From Paracoccaceae bacterium (GTDB lineage Bacteria > Pseudomonadota > Alphaproteobacteria > Rhodobacterales > Rhodobacteraceae), in assembly GCA_026982255.1 (NCBI GenBank), contig JALSHL010000324.1, positions 1 through 7,668 on the forward strand: 7,668 nt of DNA, in the 5' to 3' direction. This document shows positions 4,867-7,668 of the stretch, one piece after another. The translations under genes and the position numbers were made by a program. The notes beneath the pieces were generated by a model. The model did no database searches and had not been told where the DNA came from. It saw nothing but the letters and a program-made list of their open reading frames with translations. Within the stretch, counting starts at the first letter, position 1. Each line of letters starts with the position of its first letter.

Positions 4867-6333
4867 ATGGAACAAAGTCGCAATATGGCCGAACTGGGGT
4901 TTCAGGGCGCGGGGCTGCCCGATGTGACCGGCCTGTCGGTGGACAGCCGGTTGACCAAAGCCGGACATCTGTTTTTTGCCCTGCCCGGCGTGAACGCGCA
5001 CGGGGCGGAGTTTGTCAAATACGCGGTGCGCATGGGTGCGGCGGCGGTGGTGACGGATGCGGCAGGGCTGGCGGTTCTGGACGCCGAGGGGGGCTGTGAC
5101 ATTCCGGTGGTTGTGGTCGAGGACCCGCGCCTTGCGCTGGCGAAGGCCGCCGCGGCGTGGTTCGGCGCCCAGCCCGAGGTGATCGTGGCGGTGACGGGGA
5201 CCAACGGCAAGACCTCGGTCGCGAGCTTTACCCGACAGATATGGGAGGCGCTGGGGCTGGCGGCGGTGAATTTCGGCACGGCCGGAGTGGAGGGCGCGGT
5301 GAGCGCGCCGCTGGCGCATACGACGCCGGAGCCGGTTACCCTGCACAGATTGCTGGCGGAACTGGCCGGCGAGGGGGTGACCCATGCGGCGATGGAGGCG
5401 TCAAGCCACGGTTTGGCGCAGCGGCGGCTGGACGGGGTGCGGCTCTCGGCTGCCGGTTTTACCAATCTGAGCCGCGACCATCTGGATTACCACAAGGATT
5501 TCGAGGATTACTTCGCCGCCAAGGCGGGGCTGTTCCGGCGGGTGTTGCCCGGGGGCAGGACGGCGGTGATCAATATCGACGACGAACACGGGGCGGCGCT
5601 GGCGGCGGATCTGCGCGCTGTGCGGCCGGTTCTGACGGTCGGGCGCGGGGCGGCGGATTTGCGGATTGCGGATTTGCGCTATCGCCCCGACGGGCTGGAT
5701 GTGCTGGTGGAACATGCCGGCGAGCGGCACATGCTGGCGCTGGACCTGATCGGCGGGTTTCAGGCGGACAATGTGTTGCTGGCGGCGGGGCTGGCGATTG
5801 CCACGGGCAGTGACGCGGGCGACGTGTTCCGGGTTTTGCCGCAGATGCAGACGGTGCGCGGGCGGATGGAACTGGTGGCGCGGCGGGCCAACGGGGCGCC
5901 GGTGTTTGTCGATTATGCCCATACGCCGGACGCGCTGCAGACCGCCTTGCGCGCCATGCGGCCGCATGTGATGGGGCGCTTGCTGGTGGTGTTCGGCGCC
6001 GGTGGCGACCGGGACCGCGGCAAGCGGCCGTTGATGGGGCGGGCGGCGCTGGAAAACGCCGATGTGCTGTTCGTAACCGATGACAACCCGCGGTCCGAGG
6101 ATCCGGCGGCCATTCGGGCGGAGATCATGACGGCCTGTCCGCAGGCGAACGAGATCGGGGATCGGGCGACGGCTATCCTGACCGCGATTGACGCGCTCAA
6201 GCCCGGGGATGCCTTGCTGATTGCCGGCAAGGGACACGAGACGGGGCAGGTTGTGGGTAACGATATTCTGGAATTCAACGATGCGGAGCAGGCCAGCATC
6301 TCGGTCGCGGCGCTGGCGGAGGCGGGGCGATGA
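4867..6333 (+). CDS. murE: UDP-MurNAc-tripeptide ligase MurE (meso-diaminopimelate-adding)
   Basis: MurE is a cytoplasmic ATP-dependent ligase that adds meso-diaminopimelate to UDP-MurNAc-L-Ala-D-Glu. The 488-residue protein has the Mur ligase three-domain order. The N-terminal UDP-binding domain contains LSVDSR (23-28) and LFFALPG (35-41). The ATP loop is TGTNGKT (110-116), followed by EASSHGL (177-183). K219 (in FAAKAGLF) is in the position of the carbamylated lysine. The C-terminal domain has FGAGGDRDRGKR (376-387), GKGHE (454-458) and the DNPR motif (406-409), which selects meso-diaminopimelate rather than lysine. The start at 4867 gives a normal N-terminus. Its GGGAGG ribosome binding site (4848-4853) is 13 nt away, rather far, and an in-frame ATG at 4885 is the alternative. 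The stop overlaps murF. Confidence 0.96.
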   Translation: MEQSRNMAELGFQGAGLPDVTGLSVDSRLTKAGHLFFALPGVNAHGAEFVKYAVRMGAAAVVTDAAGLAVLDAEGGCDIPVVVVEDPRLALAKAAAAWFGAQPEVIVAVTGTNGKTSVASFTRQIWEALGLAAVNFGTAGVEGAVSAPLAHTTPEPVTLHRLLAELAGEGVTHAAMEASSHGLAQRRLDGVRLSAAGFTNLSRDHLDYHKDFEDYFAAKAGLFRRVLPGGRTAVINIDDEHGAALAADLRAVRPVLTVGRGAADLRIADLRYRPDGLDVLVEHAGERHMLALDLIGGFQADNVLLAAGLAIATGSDAGDVFRVLPQMQTVRGRMELVARRANGAPVFVDYAHTPDALQTALRAMRPHVMGRLLVVFGAGGDRDRGKRPLMGRAALENADVLFVTDDNPRSEDPAAIRAEIMTACPQANEIGDRATAILTAIDALKPGDALLIAGKGHETGQVVGNDILEFNDAEQASISVAALAEAGR

Positions 6334-7668
6334 GCTTGTGGACTTCGGCAAGGGCGGCGGCGGCAACGGGTGGCGAGGCGCACGGGGATTGGGTGGCCTC
6401 GGGCGTTTCCATCGACACGCGGACGCTGCAGGCCGGAGATCTGTTCGTGGCGCTGAAGGATGTGCGGGACGGGCATGAGTTTGTGGCGCAGGCGCTGGAA
6501 AAGGGTGCGGCGGCGGCGCTGGTTTCGTATATTCCCGAAGGGTTGGAAGATGCGCCGCTGCTGCTGGTGCCGGATGTGTTGCGGGCGCTGGAGAATATGG
6601 CACGGGCGGCGCGCGGACGGGCGAAGCGGCTGGTGGCCGTGACCGGCTCGGTTGGCAAGACCGGAACCAAGGAGATGCTGCGCGTGGCGTTGGCCCCGCA
6701 AGGGTCGGTGCATGCGGCGGAGAAGAGTTACAACAACCACTGGGGCGTGCCGTTGACGCTGGCGCGGATGCCGGAGGGCACGGATTTCGCCGTGATCGAG
6801 ATCGGCATGAACCACCCCGGAGAGATCGCGCCGTTGTCGCGTCTTGCCCGCCCCGATGTGGCTGTCGTGACCAATGTGGCGGCGGTGCATATGGCGGCGT
6901 TTGAATCGCTTGAGGCGATTGCGGAGGAGAAAGCCTCGATCGTCGAGGGGTTGTCCGGCGGTGTGGCGGTGCTGAACGGCGATGGCGACATGGCCGATGT
7001 TCTGGCGGGGATCGCGCTGGGCGAAGGGGTGGAGGTCGTGCGCTTTGGCGAGAGTGCGGGCAATGACCTGCGCTTGCTGGAGGCGCGCGTCGGCGACGGT
7101 TTCACCGATGTGCGGGCCGGGGTTTCCGGCGCGGCGCTGGAATTCCGTATCGGCGGGGCGGGCCGGCATTTTGCCGTGAACGCGCTGGCGGTGCTGGGCG
7201 CGGTGCAGACGGCGGGCGCCGATGTGGTGCGCGCGGCGGAGGCGCTGGCCGGCTGGCACCCGCCAGCGGGGCGCGGCGAACGCTGGCAGGTCGGGGATCT
7301 GCTGCTGATCGACGACAGTTACAACGCCAACCCGCTGTCGATGGGGGTGGCGCTGGAGGCGCTGGCGGCAGGCAAGGGGTGCAAGGCGGCGATTCTGGGC
7401 GATATGCTGGAACTGGGTGTGGCGGAGATGGACATGCACCGCGCGCTGGCGCAGCATCCGGCGATGGCGGCAATCGACACGGTGCATTGCGTCGGGCCGC
7501 GGATGAAGGCGCTGTTCGAGGCCTTGCCTGTGGAAAAACGCGGGGAATGGGTGGCGGACTCCGCAGAGTTGCAAGGGCGGATGGGCGCACTGCTGCAAGG
7601 GGTTGATACGGTCATGGTCAAAGGGTCGCTGGGGGCGAAAACGGGGATACTTGTTGACGCGATCCGCA
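6330..7668 (+). CDS. murF: UDP-MurNAc-tripeptide:D-Ala-D-Ala ligase MurF (3' end cut by window)
   Basis: MurF joins D-alanyl-D-alanine to the UDP-MurNAc tripeptide using ATP, the last cytoplasmic step before transfer to the lipid carrier by MraY. The frame stays open for 446 codons to the window edge without a stop. Motifs: VSIDTRTLQAGDLFVAL (26-42) in the N-terminal domain, ATP loop TGSVGKTGTKEM (105-116), SYNNHWGVPLTL (133-144), IEIGMNHPGEI (156-166), TNVAAVHM (181-188), DDSYNANPLSM (328-338) and near the end VMVKGSLGAKTG (428-439). MurF proteins normally finish shortly after this KGS motif, so only a few residues should be missing. The ATG overlaps the murE stop (ATGA) with GGAGG at 6318-6322. 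In other dcw clusters mraY follows. Confidence 0.96.
   Translation, partial: MSLWTSARAAAATGGEAHGDWVASGVSIDTRTLQAGDLFVALKDVRDGHEFVAQALEKGAAAALVSYIPEGLEDAPLLLVPDVLRALENMARAARGRAKRLVAVTGSVGKTGTKEMLRVALAPQGSVHAAEKSYNNHWGVPLTLARMPEGTDFAVIEIGMNHPGEIAPLSRLARPDVAVVTNVAAVHMAAFESLEAIAEEKASIVEGLSGGVAVLNGDGDMADVLAGIALGEGVEVVRFGESAGNDLRLLEARVGDGFTDVRAGVSGAALEFRIGGAGRHFAVNALAVLGAVQTAGADVVRAAEALAGWHPPAGRGERWQVGDLLLIDDSYNANPLSMGVALEALAAGKGCKAAILGDMLELGVAEMDMHRALAQHPAMAAIDTVHCVGPRMKALFEALPVEKRGEWVADSAELQGRMGALLQGVDTVMVKGSLGAKTGILVDAIR

Noticed and set aside
5913..7598. Long minus-strand open frame opposite murE and murF (561 codons)
   Set aside because: The same antisense shadow pattern: Arg/His/Gln-rich low-complexity composition, no start signal, and both sense genes are complete in motif content.
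1187..7668. A hidden novel system inside the dcw genes
   Set aside because: All six genes are standard in order, length and active-site motifs, with tight spacing that leaves no room for an inserted gene.

Overview
The window is a GC-rich stretch of an alphaproteobacterial chromosome, most likely from Rhodobacterales (Rhodobacteraceae or Paracoccaceae). The protein styles, the GC-rich codon use and a long untranslated leader in front of mraZ point that way. No species call is justified. It holds the start of the division and cell wall (dcw) cluster, preceded by the RNase P RNA gene and the scarred edge of an insertion sequence.

Layout. Positions 1-168 are the 5' end of an IS3-family element reading leftwards: the first 16 codons of OrfA, its ribosome binding site, and two imperfect tandem copies of the element's terminal sequence. 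Directly beside it, 174-365 is a short A+T-rich open frame with no ribosome binding site, best read as the remaining 3' end of a gene cut by the insertion. Its stop codon lies inside the likely -35 box of rnpB. The RNase P RNA (397-763) looks intact, with a full P1 helix, conserved core and GNRA-capped P18. The stretch 764-1186 has no gene. It holds weak terminator-like structure, two mutually exclusive hairpins, a helically phased array of CCA/CCCA motifs (TGG/TGGG on the minus strand) that looks like an extended MraZ operator, a possible promoter, and a structured leader of about 220 nt. That leader occupies the place of the UpsM sRNA leader known from Rhodobacter sphaeroides.

From 1187 to the end, six genes are packed on the plus strand: mraZ, rsmH, ftsL, ftsI, murE and murF (murF is cut by the window edge). 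Gaps are 2 nt (mraZ-rsmH) and 20 nt (ftsI-murE), and three junctions are ATGA start/stop overlaps, so the block is almost certainly one translationally coupled operon. MraZ probably represses the promoter, RsmH methylates 16S rRNA, FtsL and FtsI are septal divisome proteins, and MurE and MurF make the last two additions to the UDP-MurNAc peptide. The DNPR motif in MurE indicates meso-diaminopimelate peptidoglycan.

Nothing in the coding part looks like an undescribed system. The most interesting material is non-coding: the phased operator-like array, the UpsM-like leader, and the IS scar close to the rnpB promoter.
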